NCBI RefSeq assembly: GCF_011044255.1
Contig: NZ_CP049107.1
Span: 2,815,501 to 2,879,500, forward strand
Direction of reading: 5' to 3'
DNA length: 64,000 bases
Source of the DNA: Rhizorhabdus phycosphaerae
GTDB lineage: Bacteria > Pseudomonadota > Alphaproteobacteria > Sphingomonadales > Sphingomonadaceae
Positions 1 to 11,518 of this stretch are shown here, one piece after another. The number at the start of each line of letters is the position of its first letter. The stretch's first letter is position 1. The notes below the pieces were generated by a model, which did no database searches, was not told where the DNA came from, and saw only the letters and a list, made by a program, of their open reading frames with translations. The translations under genes and the position numbers were made by a program.

Positions 1-1174
1 TCGCCAGGTGAAAGCCGAATGTCTCGACAGCCCGGATCAGACGTCCCAGTGCGCCGCTGCCCGACAGCGAGCCCGCCCCGGTACGGTTCAACGCATGGGC
101 GATCTCGACCAGATCGGCGCGCAGCTCGGCGGGGGTGAGATAGGGGCCCTTTTCCGCATCGGTCGCGGGCAGGCGCCCCGGCAGGCGGCCGGTCAGCATC
201 TGGTAGGTCTTCGACAGACGAGAATAGATGCCGGTAATCGCGCGCCGATAGGGTTCGTCGCTGCGGGCCGAGCTCTTGTCGCCCGACGCCTCGGCGAGTT
301 TCTCGACCTCCCAGGTCACCTCGGCCAGCTCGGTCGAGATCGACAGCTCGGCGCCCAGCAGGTGAAGTTCGCGCAGATAATAGCCAAGCACGGTCTCGGC
401 CGCGCGCGATAGGGCGAAACGCAGAGAGTCCGCCGTGACGAAGGGGTTGCCGTCACGGTCGCCGCCGATCCAGCTGCCCGGACGCAGGAAGCTGGCGGGG
501 CGATGCCCGAGCGCGCGCTGCCAGCGCGAATAGAGGGCGGGCAGCGTCGGCAGGAAGATGTCGCGCAGATAGGCGAGAGCCGTCTCCACCTCGTCGGCGA
601 CGTAGAGCCGCTCGCGGCGGAGCGGACGGGTTTGCCAGAGCAGCGCGATCTGGCGGTAGATGGCCTGGTCGATCAGGTCGCCATCGGCCGTCTCGGTACG
701 CCCGATGTCCTTGAGCGTCATCAGCTCGGCGATCTTGTTGCGATGATCGATCATGCTTTTCCGTCGCACCTCGGTCGGGTGAGCGGTGAGCACCGGCGCG
801 ATCAGCGCCTGTTCGAGCATTTCGACGACCTTCGAGCGGGAGATACCCTCCTGTTCGAGCCGGTCGAGCGCAGAGGCGACGTCGGCGCCCGGTTCGGATG
901 CGACCCCCTGACGATCCTCGGCGAGATTCGCGAGCATCGAGAAGAGCATGAAGCCCCGCACGAAGGCGAGCGTGTCGTCGAGCGTCAGCGCATCGAGGCC
1001 GGTATCGATCTCGTGCGAGCCCACGATCCCGCGCGCGCGATCGACCGAAGCCGACCGGATATATTCGATCCGGCGGAACAGCGTCTCTCCGCCATAGGCC
1101 TTGATGACGTCGCCGAGCAGGCGTCCGAGGAAGCGGATATCCGGATTCTGGGTGATGGGCGGTGCGCTGGACAT
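1..1174 (-). CDS. ppc: Phosphoenolpyruvate carboxylase, N-terminal part (runs off the left edge)
   Basis: Carboxylates phosphoenolpyruvate with bicarbonate to give oxaloacetate, the usual anaplerotic reaction. Translating the minus strand from the ATG at 1174 gives an open frame of about 391 codons to the window edge, beginning MSSAPPITQNPDIRFLGRLL, typical of the family. The conserved catalytic-histidine motif LTAHPTE is present, with its histidine at about residue 132, close to His138 of the E. coli enzyme. Full-length proteins are roughly 880-930 residues, so a little under half is visible; the PEP-binding C-terminal half is outside the window. A dienelactone hydrolase gene lies just upstream on the same strand with a 64 bp gap. 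Family identity is secure. Confidence 0.95.
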   Translation of the reverse strand, partial: MSSAPPITQNPDIRFLGRLLGDVIKAYGGETLFRRIEYIRSASVDRARGIVGSHEIDTGLDALTLDDTLAFVRGFMLFSMLANLAEDRQGVASEPGADVASALDRLEQEGISRSKVVEMLEQALIAPVLTAHPTEVRRKSMIDHRNKIAELMTLKDIGRTETADGDLIDQAIYRQIALLWQTRPLRRERLYVADEVETALAYLRDIFLPTLPALYSRWQRALGHRPASFLRPGSWIGGDRDGNPFVTADSLRFALSRAAETVLGYYLRELHLLGAELSISTELAEVTWEVEKLAEASGDKSSARSDEPYRRAITGIYSRLSKTYQMLTGRLPGRLPATDAEKGPYLTPAELRADLVEIAHALNRTGAGSLSGSGALGRLIRAVETFGFHLA

Positions 1175-1238
1175 GGGTTTATGCTGCGCCGCAATAAAAG
1201 CGCCGTCAATACCGCTCCGGTCCGCGCTGCCGCCGCCT

Positions 1239-1952
1239 TTATCCGCCGGCTGCAAAAATCTCATCGAGGAAGTTGCGCATGGCCTGCCAGCTGCGGCGGT
1301 CCGCGCGTGGGCTGTACATCTCTTCCCGCCCCGGATTGGTGAAGGCGTGGACGGTGTGGCCATAGCTGTGCAGCTGCCAGTCGGCGCCGGCCTCGGTCAG
1401 TTCCTTCGACAGGGCGAGGACCGTTTCCGGCGGGTCGAGCGGATCGTCCCAGCCATGCAGCACCAGCAGCTTTGCCTTCACGTCGCCATTGGGAAAGGGC
1501 GGCGGATCATAGACGCCGTGGAAGCTGACGACGCCGGCGACGTCGGCGCCGCAGCGGGCAAGGTCGAGAACGCACTTTCCGCCGAAGCAGAAGCCGATCG
1601 CCGCGACGCGGGCAGCGTCGCCGGGCAGTTCCGCCTCGCAGGCCATGCGGAGCGAGGCGAGGAGGCGACCCCTGAGCAGCCCACGATCCGCGTCCATCTC
1701 TCCCATGCGGGCAAGGGCCTCGTCGAAATTGGACGGCCAGTTGCCGAGGCCATAGAGGTCGATCGCCACGCCGACAAAGCCTAGTTCGGCGAGCGACCGG
1801 GCCTTGGCTTCCTCGAAGCCGGTGCGTCCCATGAAGGTACCGGCGACGATCACGATCGGCCGGGCGGCATCGCTGCCATCGTCCCAGGCGGCATAGGCCT
1901 CGAACGTTACCCCCTGATGCTCGTAACGGATCGTCCTGTTCGCGATGGCCAT
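1239..1952 (-). CDS. Dienelactone hydrolase family protein
   Basis: A 237-residue alpha/beta hydrolase of the dienelactone hydrolase family, probably cytoplasmic since no signal peptide is seen. The nucleophile motif GFCFGG places Cys at residue 122, an acidic residue follows at 169-170 in HGWDDP, and the histidine is at 202 in VHAFTNP. This is the Cys-Asp-His triad of dienelactone hydrolases, not the Ser triad of esterases. Family members open lactone rings such as dienelactones of chloroaromatic breakdown, but many genomic copies have no known substrate. There is no catabolic cluster here (neighbours are ppc and gpmA), so the substrate cannot be assigned. Length is normal for the family. 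Confidence 0.9.
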   Translation of the reverse strand: MAIANRTIRYEHQGVTFEAYAAWDDGSDAARPIVIVAGTFMGRTGFEEAKARSLAELGFVGVAIDLYGLGNWPSNFDEALARMGEMDADRGLLRGRLLASLRMACEAELPGDAARVAAIGFCFGGKCVLDLARCGADVAGVVSFHGVYDPPPFPNGDVKAKLLVLHGWDDPLDPPETVLALSKELTEAGADWQLHSYGHTVHAFTNPGREEMYSPRADRRSWQAMRNFLDEIFAAGG

Positions 1953-2122
1953 ATGTGCTCCGATGTCATGGATTGCCGCTTATTCGCGCGATGAAGCACC
2001 GATTTGCAAGGGTGACAGGCGGGCGGTGGGCCACTAAGAGGCCCGTTCCGTCTCTAACGGTCGATGCTGCGGCGTCCGGGCAGTCCTTCGCATCCTGCTC
2101 TCGCCGCCAAGAAGGGGAAGTG

Positions 2123-2809
2123 ATGCCGACGCTCGTCCTTATCCGCCATGGTCAGTCCGCCTGGAATCTCGAAAACCGCTTCACCGGCTGGTGGGACGTC
2201 AACCTGACCGAGCAGGGCATCGCCGAGGCGAAGGCAGCCGGCGAACTGATGGCGGCCAAGGGGCTCGACTTCGACCAGTGCTACACCAGCTTCCAGACCC
2301 GCGCGATCAAGACGCTGAACCTCGCCCTTGAGGCGATGGGGCGGCTGTGGCTGCCGGTCGAGAAGGACTGGCGCCTCAACGAGCGTCATTATGGCGGCCT
2401 GACCGGCCTCAACAAGGCGGAGACCGCCGCCAAGCATGGTGACGACCAGGTCAAGATCTGGCGCCGCAGCTTCGACATTCCGCCGCCCGTGCTGGAGGCC
2501 GGCGGCGAGTTCGATCTGTCGAAGGACCGCCGCTATGCCGGCATCGCCATCCCGAACACCGAGAGCCTGAAGGACACGATCGCCCGCGTTCTGCCCTATT
2601 GGGAGCAGCGCATCGCCCCCGACCTGAAGGCTGGCAAGCGCGTGGTGATCTCGGCGCATGGCAATTCGCTGCGCGCACTGGTCAAGCATCTGTCGCACAT
2701 TCCCGACGACGAGATCACCGAACTGGAGATCCCGACCGGGCAGCCGATCGTCTATGAACTCGACGACGCGCTGAACGCACGCGACCGCTATTATCTGTCC
2801 GAGCGCTGA
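2123..2809 (+). CDS. gpmA: 2,3-bisphosphoglycerate-dependent phosphoglycerate mutase
   Basis: Interconverts 3- and 2-phosphoglycerate in glycolysis and gluconeogenesis. The 228-residue protein starts [15 protein letters not shown] with the phosphohistidine in RHG at residue 9. Other histidine-phosphatase-fold residues are visible: Arg60, Glu87 in NERHYGG and the second histidine at 179 in [10 protein letters not shown]. The frame is open further upstream to 1955, but the ATG at 2123 is preferred because the protein then begins exactly at the family N-terminus and has a purine-rich GAAGGGGAAG just before it. It is transcribed away from the dienelactone hydrolase gene and is followed by a hairpin-rich repeat. 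Confidence 0.96.
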   Translation: MPTLVLIRHGQSAWNLENRFTGWWDVNLTEQGIAEAKAAGELMAAKGLDFDQCYTSFQTRAIKTLNLALEAMGRLWLPVEKDWRLNERHYGGLTGLNKAETAAKHGDDQVKIWRRSFDIPPPVLEAGGEFDLSKDRRYAGIAIPNTESLKDTIARVLPYWEQRIAPDLKAGKRVVISAHGNSLRALVKHLSHIPDDEITELEIPTGQPIVYELDDALNARDRYYLSER

Positions 2810-2817
2810 GTATAAAT

Positions 2818-2932
2818 CCTCCCCTGCCTTTGCAGGGGAGGGGGACCACCCATAAGGGTGGTGGAGGGGCGATCCACCGTTGCGCATTCCCCTCCACCGC
2901 CTGCGGCGGTCCCCCTCCCCGACCCGGGGAGG
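2818..2932. repeat. Mosaic intergenic hairpin repeat between gpmA and purE
   Basis: The whole gpmA-purE gap is a chain of inverted repeats. One is a 10 bp stem with a CTTT loop (2818-2841). The others are ACCACCC/GGGTGGT (2845-2862), ACCGCC/GGCGGT (2896-2910) and CCTCCCC/GGGGAGG (2914-2932). GGGGAGGGGGACC at 2835-2847 can also pair over long range with its exact complement at 2908-2920. It may terminate gpmA transcription or stabilise an mRNA end. The pattern resembles a dispersed repeat family, but copy number cannot be judged from one window. Confidence 0.75.
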
Positions 2933-2948
2933 AAGATTGGGAGTGACG

Positions 2949-3437
2949 ATGGCAGACGTACCGCTGATCGGAATCATCATGGGGAGCCGGTCCGACTGGG
3001 AGACCATGTCGCACGCCGCCGCCACCCTGGACGCGCTGGGCGTGGATTATGAGACGAAGGTCGTCTCGGCCCACCGCACGCCGCATCGCCTCTACGACTA
3101 TGCCACCTCGGCAGCCGGGCGTGGCCTCAAGGTCATCATCGCCGGAGCCGGCGGCGCGGCGCATCTTCCGGGCATGGCCGCCTCGATGACGCGTTTGCCG
3201 GTACTGGGTGTGCCGGTCGAATCGAAGGCGTTGAAGGGCATGGACAGCCTCTTGTCGATCGTCCAGATGCCCGGCGGCATCCCGGTCGGCACATTGGCGA
3301 TCGGAAAGCCCGGCGCGATCAACGCGGCGCTGCTGGGCGCCGCGATCCTGGCAACCAGCGACGATGCGCTTGCCGCCCGGCTGGATGCGTGGCGCGCCCG
3401 CCAGACCGCCGACGTTGCCGAGGAACCGTTCGATTGA
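2949..3437 (+). CDS. purE: 5-(carboxyamino)imidazole ribonucleotide mutase
   Basis: Class I PurE, converting N5-CAIR to 4-carboxy-AIR in purine biosynthesis; acts with PurK encoded immediately downstream. The 162-residue product has the family signatures near the N-terminus (MGSRSDW), SAHRTPHRL and [11 protein letters not shown]. The ATG at 2949 gives the expected N-terminus; the frame is open upstream to 2880 but that part overlaps the hairpin repeat and would not be family sequence. The stop codon overlaps the purK start as TTGA, which points to translational coupling and a purEK operon. Confidence 0.97.
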   Translation: MADVPLIGIIMGSRSDWETMSHAAATLDALGVDYETKVVSAHRTPHRLYDYATSAAGRGLKVIIAGAGGAAHLPGMAASMTRLPVLGVPVESKALKGMDSLLSIVQMPGGIPVGTLAIGKPGAINAALLGAAILATSDDALAARLDAWRARQTADVAEEPFD

Positions 3438-4504
3438 GCACCGCCCTGATCCCCCCCGGCACGACGATCGGAATCGTCGGCGGCGGCCAGCTCGGCCGCA
3501 TGCTCAGCATGGCCGCTGCACAATTGGGCTATCGCTGCGCGATCTTCGCCCCGGAACCGAGCGGCCCCGCGGCCGACGTGTCGGCGCGCTGGGTGCAGGG
3601 CAATTATGACGATCTCGATGCGCTCCAGGCCTTTGCGCAGAGCGTCGACCTGATCACCTACGAGTTCGAGAATATCCCGGTCGGTCCGCTCGAAGCGCTG
3701 CGCGTGCCGCTCGCCCCGCACCCGCGCGCGCTCGCGACCGCGCAGGATCGCGCGACCGAAAAGGCCTTCGTCAAGGCGATCGGCGGACGGCCGGCACCTT
3801 GGGCCGTGGTGAGCAGCCGCGAGGATCTGGACGCCGCCGTCAAGCTGATCGGTGCCCCCGCGATCCTCAAGACCCGCCGCTTCGGCTATGACGGCAAAGG
3901 CCAGGCCCGCCTCAAGGCCGCTGCCGACGCGGACGAGGCCTGGGCATCGCTTGCCTGGGAGCCGGCGGTGCTCGAAGGCTTCGTCGAGTTCGAGCGCGAA
4001 TTTTCGATCCTGGTCGTGCGCGGTCGCGACGGTACGATCGCAACCTGGGATCCCGTGCTCAATGTCCATGAAGACGGGATATTGGCACTGTCCACGGTTC
4101 CCGCAGGCCTGTCCGATGCGACCGTCGAAGCTGCGAAGGCGCTGGCCGGCAAGATCGTGACCGAGCTCGACTATGTCGGCGTGCTGGCGATCGAGTTCTT
4201 CGATACCGAGGCCGGTCCCGTGTTCAACGAAATGGCGCCGCGCGTTCACAATAGCGGCCACTGGACGATCGAAGGCGCGGTGACCTCGCAGTTCGAGAAC
4301 CACATCCGCGCGATCTGCGGTCTCCCGCTCGGATCGACCGCACGCGCCGCGCCGCGCGTCGAGATGCGCAACCTGATCGGAGAGCAGGCCTCGCATTGGG
4401 ACCTGATCCTGTCCGATCCGGCGGCCCATCTGCATCTTTACGGCAAGGGACAGGCACGGCCGGGCCGAAAGATGGGCCATGTGACGAAACTGTTTTTCGA
4501 CTGA
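3434..4504 (+). CDS. purK: 5-(carboxyamino)imidazole ribonucleotide synthase
   Basis: ATP-grasp enzyme that makes N5-CAIR from AIR, bicarbonate and ATP, feeding PurE. The N-terminal motif [11 protein letters not shown], the ATP-grasp region ([13 protein letters not shown]) and the C-terminal [17 protein letters not shown] are all present. A TTG at 3434 overlapping the purE stop (TTGA) gives a 356-residue protein, matching the usual 355 residues. The frame stays open to an upstream ATG at 3389, but that would add family-foreign residues inside purE. TTG starts overlapping an upstream stop recur in this window. Confidence 0.95.
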   Translation: MSTALIPPGTTIGIVGGGQLGRMLSMAAAQLGYRCAIFAPEPSGPAADVSARWVQGNYDDLDALQAFAQSVDLITYEFENIPVGPLEALRVPLAPHPRALATAQDRATEKAFVKAIGGRPAPWAVVSSREDLDAAVKLIGAPAILKTRRFGYDGKGQARLKAAADADEAWASLAWEPAVLEGFVEFEREFSILVVRGRDGTIATWDPVLNVHEDGILALSTVPAGLSDATVEAAKALAGKIVTELDYVGVLAIEFFDTEAGPVFNEMAPRVHNSGHWTIEGAVTSQFENHIRAICGLPLGSTARAAPRVEMRNLIGEQASHWDLILSDPAAHLHLYGKGQARPGRKMGHVTKLFFD

Positions 4505-4535
4505 GGTCAGGGGCTGGCGACCGGGCGCTCATGCG

Positions 4536-5027
4536 TCAGACCCAGACTTTCCTGTCGATCCCATATTCGGCGCTGACGTCGCGTTTGAAGCCCTGCAGGC
4601 GGATCGGCCTCGACCCGGCGCAAAGCGGTGCTCCCACGATGCGCATCCAGCGGATGCCCCCTCCGGCGGGGCGCAGTTCGACATCGAGGGTGAAGCCACG
4701 TCGATGGCGCAGCGCATAATCGCGCAGCTTCTCCATCGCAGCTCTCGATGGTTCGGCATAAAAGTGCAGGGCATCCGACCGCACAACCGGTTCCCCGCGC
4801 GGCAGACCGAACAGATCGTACACGCCCTCGGACCAGCTGAGGCTGCCATCGGCCAGATCGCAATCCCAAAGGCCGATCCCCTTGCGGGTCAGGAGCGGAC
4901 GATCGAGCGCCGGGACGATCGCCTGCTTTCCGGACCAGCTGAACACGCAGCCGAGGTCGAAACGCTGCGCGCGCTCGAACAGCGGCCAGCTGTGTGTCAG
5001 TGGCGAAGGGTCGAGCGATGAACCCAA
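4536..5027 (-). CDS. PAS domain protein
   Basis: A 163-residue protein with one recognisable PAS-type fold from about residue 45 to the end: GIGLWDCDLADGSLSWSEGV, then FGLPRGEP, and a strand pair around VELRPAGGGIRWMRIVG with a PAC-like ending. There is no kinase, GGDEF or HTH output domain, no transmembrane segment and no signal peptide, so it may be a stand-alone sensor or a partner of another signalling protein. Its ligand cannot be told from sequence. It lies convergently after purK and is separated by about 108 bp from the small gene at 5136-5432. Confidence 0.75.
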   Translation of the reverse strand: MGSSLDPSPLTHSWPLFERAQRFDLGCVFSWSGKQAIVPALDRPLLTRKGIGLWDCDLADGSLSWSEGVYDLFGLPRGEPVVRSDALHFYAEPSRAAMEKLRDYALRHRRGFTLDVELRPAGGGIRWMRIVGAPLCAGSRPIRLQGFKRDVSAEYGIDRKVWV

Positions 5028-5135
5028 AGCAGAGTCTCCCGTCGATCGGAGCGGGGATTATGCGCGAAAATCCTAACAGTTCGTGACTGTCGAATGGTCG
5101 AGCCGGCCTTAGGGCTGTCCCGTTGCGGGACGGCT

Positions 5136-5432
5136 TCAGCTGCGACGGACCCCGGTCATCTCGGCTTTGCCGAAGGCGCCCATCGTCACCGTGCCGGACA
5201 GGCGGTCGCCCTCGACGACCGCCTTTCCCACCAGCGTCATGCGCATCGGCTTGTCCGTCGGCATCTTCCAGATCAGCCGATCGCCCTCGATGCGGCCGTC
5301 GATCACGGGCAGTTCGCCGACATCGGCGACGTTGCTGCCCGTGAAGCGATCACCGTCGCGGACGATGGTGAAAACCGATGCCTGTTCGCCGAACGGCGCC
5401 TTGGTCACGCAGTCCCAGACTTCGGTGCTCAC
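5136..5432 (-). CDS. Small beta-rich protein of unknown function, coupled to the M16 peptidase
   Basis: 98 residues with alternating hydrophobic strand patterns (FTIVRDGDRFTG, VIDGRIEGDRLIW, MTLVGKAVVEGDRLSG). This is the kind of repeated small beta domain that occurs as an appendage of some hydrolases. There is no signal peptide. A GTG start at 5432 overlaps the stop of the upstream M16 peptidase gene as GTGA, so the two are very likely translated together. I do not recognise a specific function; a role beside the peptidase is only inferred from the coupling. Confidence 0.7.
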   Translation of the reverse strand: MSTEVWDCVTKAPFGEQASVFTIVRDGDRFTGSNVADVGELPVIDGRIEGDRLIWKMPTDKPMRMTLVGKAVVEGDRLSGTVTMGAFGKAEMTGVRRS

Positions 5433-8320
5433 TGGCCGACCTGCATCTTCTCGACCGGCAGGCCCAGGTCCTTCAGCTGCGGCTCGACCTTCGCGGCGTC
5501 GCCGACCACGATCCAGATCAGATCGTCGGGGCGGATTGCCTTGCGGGCGGCAGCGTCGAGATCGGCGGCCTTCATCGCGCGATAACGTGCCGGCAGCTTC
5601 TCATAATAGTCGTCGGGACGTCCGAGCGTGTCGAGCGAGATCAGCGCGCCGAGCAGGTCGCCCGAGGTCTCGAACGAGCCGGGCAGCGAGCGGATCTGGT
5701 TGTTGATCGTCCGATCCCGTTCTTCCTCCGTCACGCCCTTCGTCGTCAGAAACGCCTTCATGTCGGCAATGGCGGCGGCGATCGAGGCGCCGGTCTTGTC
5801 GGTCTGGACCGGCGCGATCACGTACAGCGGCATCGTCTCGCGCAGCATCTGTGCCTGGGTGAAAGCGCCATAGGCCCAGCCCTTGTCCTCGCGCAGGTCC
5901 ATGTTGAGACGCGACAGGAAGCTGCCGCCGACGACTTCATTGGCGGTGACCAGATCGAGCGGATCGTCCACCCCGCGCGTCGGCAGCAGTTCGCCGGCGA
6001 GAATATAGCTTTGCGGGCTCTGCGGCCGGTCGATCACCACGATGCGCGCCGGGCGCGCCATGCGGTCCATGCGGAACTGCTTCTCGCCCTTCGGGGCGGC
6101 GGGCTTCGCCCAGCTGCCGAAGCGCGCCTCAAGCAGAGGCTTCAGCTCGGCGAGCGTCGTGTCGCCGGTCACGAAGATCCGCGCGTTGTCGGGCCGCAGC
6201 CAGCGGTCGTGGAAGGCCAGCAGGTCGGCACGGGTGACCGCCTTGACGCCCTCCTCGGTGCCGCTGCCCGACATCGGGACGCCATAAGGGTGCAGCTTGC
6301 CATAGAGCAGGCTCGGCATGATCCGCCGGGCGATACCGCGCGGCTGGGCGTTCTCGGCCGCGATGCCCGCCAGCACCTGGTTGCGCAGCCTCTCGATTTC
6401 GGCAGGCACGAAGGTCGGCCGCTGGATCACGTCAGCGAGCAGGTCGAGCGAGGGCGCAAGATTGGCCTTGAGCGCGAACATCGACACATTGGTGCGGTCC
6501 ATCGTCGCCGAGCTGGCGATCTGCGCGCCGAGCCGTTCCTGGGCTTCCGCGAGCGCAATCGAATCGCGCTTGCCGGCGCCCTCGTCGAGCAGCGCGAGGG
6601 TCAGGCCCTGCGTGCCCAGTTTGTCCTTCGGATCGGCGGCATGGCCGGCGTCGAAGCTGACCGAGAGGCGGACGGTCGGGACCGTCGTGCGGCGGGCGAA
6701 GACGACCGGTATGCCGTTGGACAGGGTCGTGCGCTCGATCGCGGGAAAGGTGAGGTCGTTGATCGCCTCGACCGGCGGGGGCGAGGACCGGTCTACCGCC
6801 GCGGTCGGGCGGCGGGTCATCGAGATGGCAGGGGCCGCAGCGCCGCCCTCGAAGCGGGGGCTGCGATAATAGCGCGGGGCCATCGCACCGCCCTCGGGCG
6901 AGCCTTTGGCCGCACCGCCCGCGATCGCCATGTCCTGTTCGGTGCGTTCGCCCGGCTCAACCACCAGGCGGAAGGCCGGCCGCATGAGCCATTTCTGCAG
7001 CGCGGCCTTGATCGTCTGCGGGGTGGCAGCCGCAGCCGCGGCAAGGTCCTTTTTGTACTTCTCGGGATCGTCCGAATAGACCGCGCCCTCGGCCAGCGTG
7101 ACGGCCTTGCCGCTGAAGCCGCCGACCGTCTCCAGCCCGGAAATCTCGCCCGCCACCTGGCGCGTCGCGGCGCGCTGCACCTCGTCGGCGGTGGGGCCGG
7201 TGCGGATATAGTCCGCGATCAGCCGGTCGAGTTCAGCCGCGACCTTGGCTGCGTCGACGCCCGGTTTGACATCGGCGGTGACCTCGACCAGCGACATCTT
7301 CTCGAACTGCTGCACCCCTGCCGTCACCGACACGGCGGTCTTGTCCTTGCGGACCAGCGCATTGTCGAGCCGCGAAGAGGCAAGCCCGCCGAGGATGTCC
7401 ATACCCAGGTCGAGCGGAATCAGGTCGGGATCGTTGAGGCCCGGCACCACCCAGTTGCGATAGATGCGGGTCTGGGCGACGCGGTCCTTCATCACCTGGT
7501 CGACCGGCGCCTTCAGCGTCGGGATGGTGACGGCAGTGCGGGGCGTCTCCGGCCCGCGCGGAATGTCGCCGAACCACTTCGCTACCTTCGCCTTTGCGGT
7601 CGCCACGTCGATATCGCCGGCCAGCACGAGCACCGCGTTGTTCGGGCCGTAGTGCGAGCGAAACCAGGTCTTGACGTCGTCGAGGCTGGCCGCGTCGAGG
7701 TCGCTCATCGAACCGATCGTCGAATGGCGATAGGGGTGGCCTTCGGGGAAGAGTGCGGCGAGCTGCGCATATTCGACCAGCCCATAGGGTTCGTTGTCCC
7801 CCTGGCGCTTCTCGTTCTGGACGACGCCGCGCTGGTTATCGAGCTTCGCCTTGTCGATCGCCCCGACTAGATGACCCATGCGATCGGATTCGAGGAACAG
7901 TGCCAGATCGAGCGCGCCGGTCGGCACTGTCTCGAAATAGTTGGTGCGATCGAACCAGGTCGTGCCGTTCACGTCGGTCGCGCCGACCGACTCGAGCGGC
8001 TTGAAGAAATCCTCATTGGCGTTCTCGGACCCGTTGAACATCAGATGCTCGAACAGATGCGCGAAGCCGGTCTTGCCCGCGGGCTCGTCCTTCGACCCGA
8101 TATGATACCAGACCGAAACGGCGACCACGGGCGCCTTGCGGTCGGTGTGGACGATGACGCGCAGGCCGTTGTCCAGCGTGAAGCTCTGATAGGGAATGTC
8201 GACCTGCTTCACGAGTTCGGTGACAGGAACCGGCGCCTTGGGGGCGGCGGCGAGGGACGGCGTGCAGAGGGCCGTCGCGAGCAACAGGGCGGCGACGGGA
8301 CGGAACAGGCTGCGGCGCAT
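5429..8320 (-). CDS. M16 family (insulinase/pitrilysin) zinc peptidase, two-repeat form, secreted
   Basis: A 963-residue periplasmic zinc peptidase of the M16 family. A signal peptide (MRRSLFRPVAALLLATALCT, cleavage near LAAA) is followed by a first M16 unit with the inverted zinc motif HLFEH at residues 88-92 and a downstream glutamate in VVQNEKRQ. A linker and a second M16 unit (about residues 520-960) follow; the second unit lacks an HxxEH motif, as expected for the inactive half. The ATG at 8320 is chosen over one 21 codons upstream because it yields a clean signal peptide and has GGAAAG upstream. Its stop overlaps the start of the small gene at 5432. Confidence 0.93.
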   Translation of the reverse strand: MRRSLFRPVAALLLATALCTPSLAAAPKAPVPVTELVKQVDIPYQSFTLDNGLRVIVHTDRKAPVVAVSVWYHIGSKDEPAGKTGFAHLFEHLMFNGSENANEDFFKPLESVGATDVNGTTWFDRTNYFETVPTGALDLALFLESDRMGHLVGAIDKAKLDNQRGVVQNEKRQGDNEPYGLVEYAQLAALFPEGHPYRHSTIGSMSDLDAASLDDVKTWFRSHYGPNNAVLVLAGDIDVATAKAKVAKWFGDIPRGPETPRTAVTIPTLKAPVDQVMKDRVAQTRIYRNWVVPGLNDPDLIPLDLGMDILGGLASSRLDNALVRKDKTAVSVTAGVQQFEKMSLVEVTADVKPGVDAAKVAAELDRLIADYIRTGPTADEVQRAATRQVAGEISGLETVGGFSGKAVTLAEGAVYSDDPEKYKKDLAAAAAATPQTIKAALQKWLMRPAFRLVVEPGERTEQDMAIAGGAAKGSPEGGAMAPRYYRSPRFEGGAAAPAISMTRRPTAAVDRSSPPPVEAINDLTFPAIERTTLSNGIPVVFARRTTVPTVRLSVSFDAGHAADPKDKLGTQGLTLALLDEGAGKRDSIALAEAQERLGAQIASSATMDRTNVSMFALKANLAPSLDLLADVIQRPTFVPAEIERLRNQVLAGIAAENAQPRGIARRIMPSLLYGKLHPYGVPMSGSGTEEGVKAVTRADLLAFHDRWLRPDNARIFVTGDTTLAELKPLLEARFGSWAKPAAPKGEKQFRMDRMARPARIVVIDRPQSPQSYILAGELLPTRGVDDPLDLVTANEVVGGSFLSRLNMDLREDKGWAYGAFTQAQMLRETMPLYVIAPVQTDKTGASIAAAIADMKAFLTTKGVTEEERDRTINNQIRSLPGSFETSGDLLGALISLDTLGRPDDYYEKLPARYRAMKAADLDAAARKAIRPDDLIWIVVGDAAKVEPQLKDLGLPVEKMQVGQ

Positions 8321-8459
8321 TCGGGAACTTTCCGGATGGGGGAAGATTGCCAGCCAATCTAGCCTTTGCCGCCAAGGGTGCAATATCCATGCAATACGCC
8401 GGTCGAAGGAAGCCTATGGTTCACCGATCCGGATGCGAGGCATGTTAGCGCGGGAGCCA

Positions 8460-8487
8460 CTTGTGTTGCAGAAAAGCCACACCATAT
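8460..8487 (+). promoter_or_regulatory. Probable sigma-32 (RpoH) heat-shock promoter of clpB
   Basis: CTTGTG at 8460-8465 and CCATAT at 8482-8487 with a 16 bp spacer resemble the alphaproteobacterial RpoH pattern (CTTG and CCATNT-like boxes). Transcription would begin about 8493, leaving a leader of roughly 23 bases that contains GGAAGG before the clpB ATG. Placement in front of a classical heat-shock gene supports the call; it is a motif match only. Confidence 0.6.
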
Positions 8488-8515
8488 CGCCGGTCATGGA
8501 AGGCAGGGATCAGGC

Positions 8516-11095
<2,580 letters not shown>

Positions 11096-11097
11096 TG

Positions 11098-11130
11098 GCA
11101 GGAAGGGCGAGGCTGGGTCTCGCCCTTCTG
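11098..11130 (+). terminator. Hairpin terminator after clpB
   Basis: GAAGGGCGAG (11102-11111) pairs exactly with CTCGCCCTTC (11119-11128) across a 7-base loop, and the stem can be extended outward by GCAG/CTGC with one bulge. The sequence after it is only weakly T-rich. It lies directly after the clpB stop. Confidence 0.7.
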
Positions 11131-11233
11131 CTCCATTCTGGAGAATAAGGCGGTTAAACAGGTGGATGACAGTTGCGCCGCGGCCGTGTTATCTCGGTAT
11201 TACGCACAGGAAAAATCACCGGGGATCATCGTC

Positions 11234-11482
11234 ATGAAGTCGCTCCTTTCCGTTGCCCTGATCGCGTCCTTTTCACTGTCCTCTGCGGCGTTCGCCGCCG
11301 AAAGCAGCACGAAGAAGGACAAGAAGGATCCGGATCGCCTCATCTGCCGGTCCGAAGACGTGCTGGGATCGCGTCTTGCCAAGAATAAGCGCTGCCTCAC
11401 GGCCGCCCAGTGGGACGAAGAGCGTCGCGCCCAGCGCACGCTGATCGATCGCGCGCAGGCGAACAACTACAAGAACAACTGA
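11234..11482 (+). CDS. Small secreted protein with two conserved-type cysteines
   Basis: 82 residues. A signal peptide (MKSLLSVALIASFSLSSAAF, cleavage near AFAAES) is followed by a lysine-rich stretch and a short mature part, CRSEDVLGSRLAKNKRC, with one Cys at each end, then a charged helix. This compact layout is familiar from uncharacterised exported proteins of sphingomonads. The two cysteines could form a disulfide in the periplasm. No function is assigned. The ATG at 11234 is chosen for its signal peptide; the frame is open from 11162. It sits alone between clpB and the convergent sulfotransferase gene. Confidence 0.75.
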   Translation: MKSLLSVALIASFSLSSAAFAAESSTKKDKKDPDRLICRSEDVLGSRLAKNKRCLTAAQWDEERRAQRTLIDRAQANNYKNN

Positions 11483-11483
11483 T

Positions 11484-11512
11484 CGGGTGCGCGCCGGAGC
11501 CCGGCGCGCCCG
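11484..11512. terminator. Convergent-gene hairpin terminator
   Basis: GCGCGCCGG (11489-11497) and CCGGCGCGC (11501-11509) form a perfect 9 bp stem with an AGC loop, extended by CGGG/CCCG with a bulge. It occupies the short gap between the small secreted protein gene and the convergent sulfotransferase gene, so it could serve both. No clear T-run is visible. Confidence 0.6.
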
Positions 11513-11518
11513 ATTGCA

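Noticed and set aside
5378-7870. Long plus-strand open frame (830 codons) opposite the M16 peptidase gene
   Set aside because: It is the antisense of a well-supported peptidase gene; high GC leaves the complementary frame open, and the translation has no recognisable domain.
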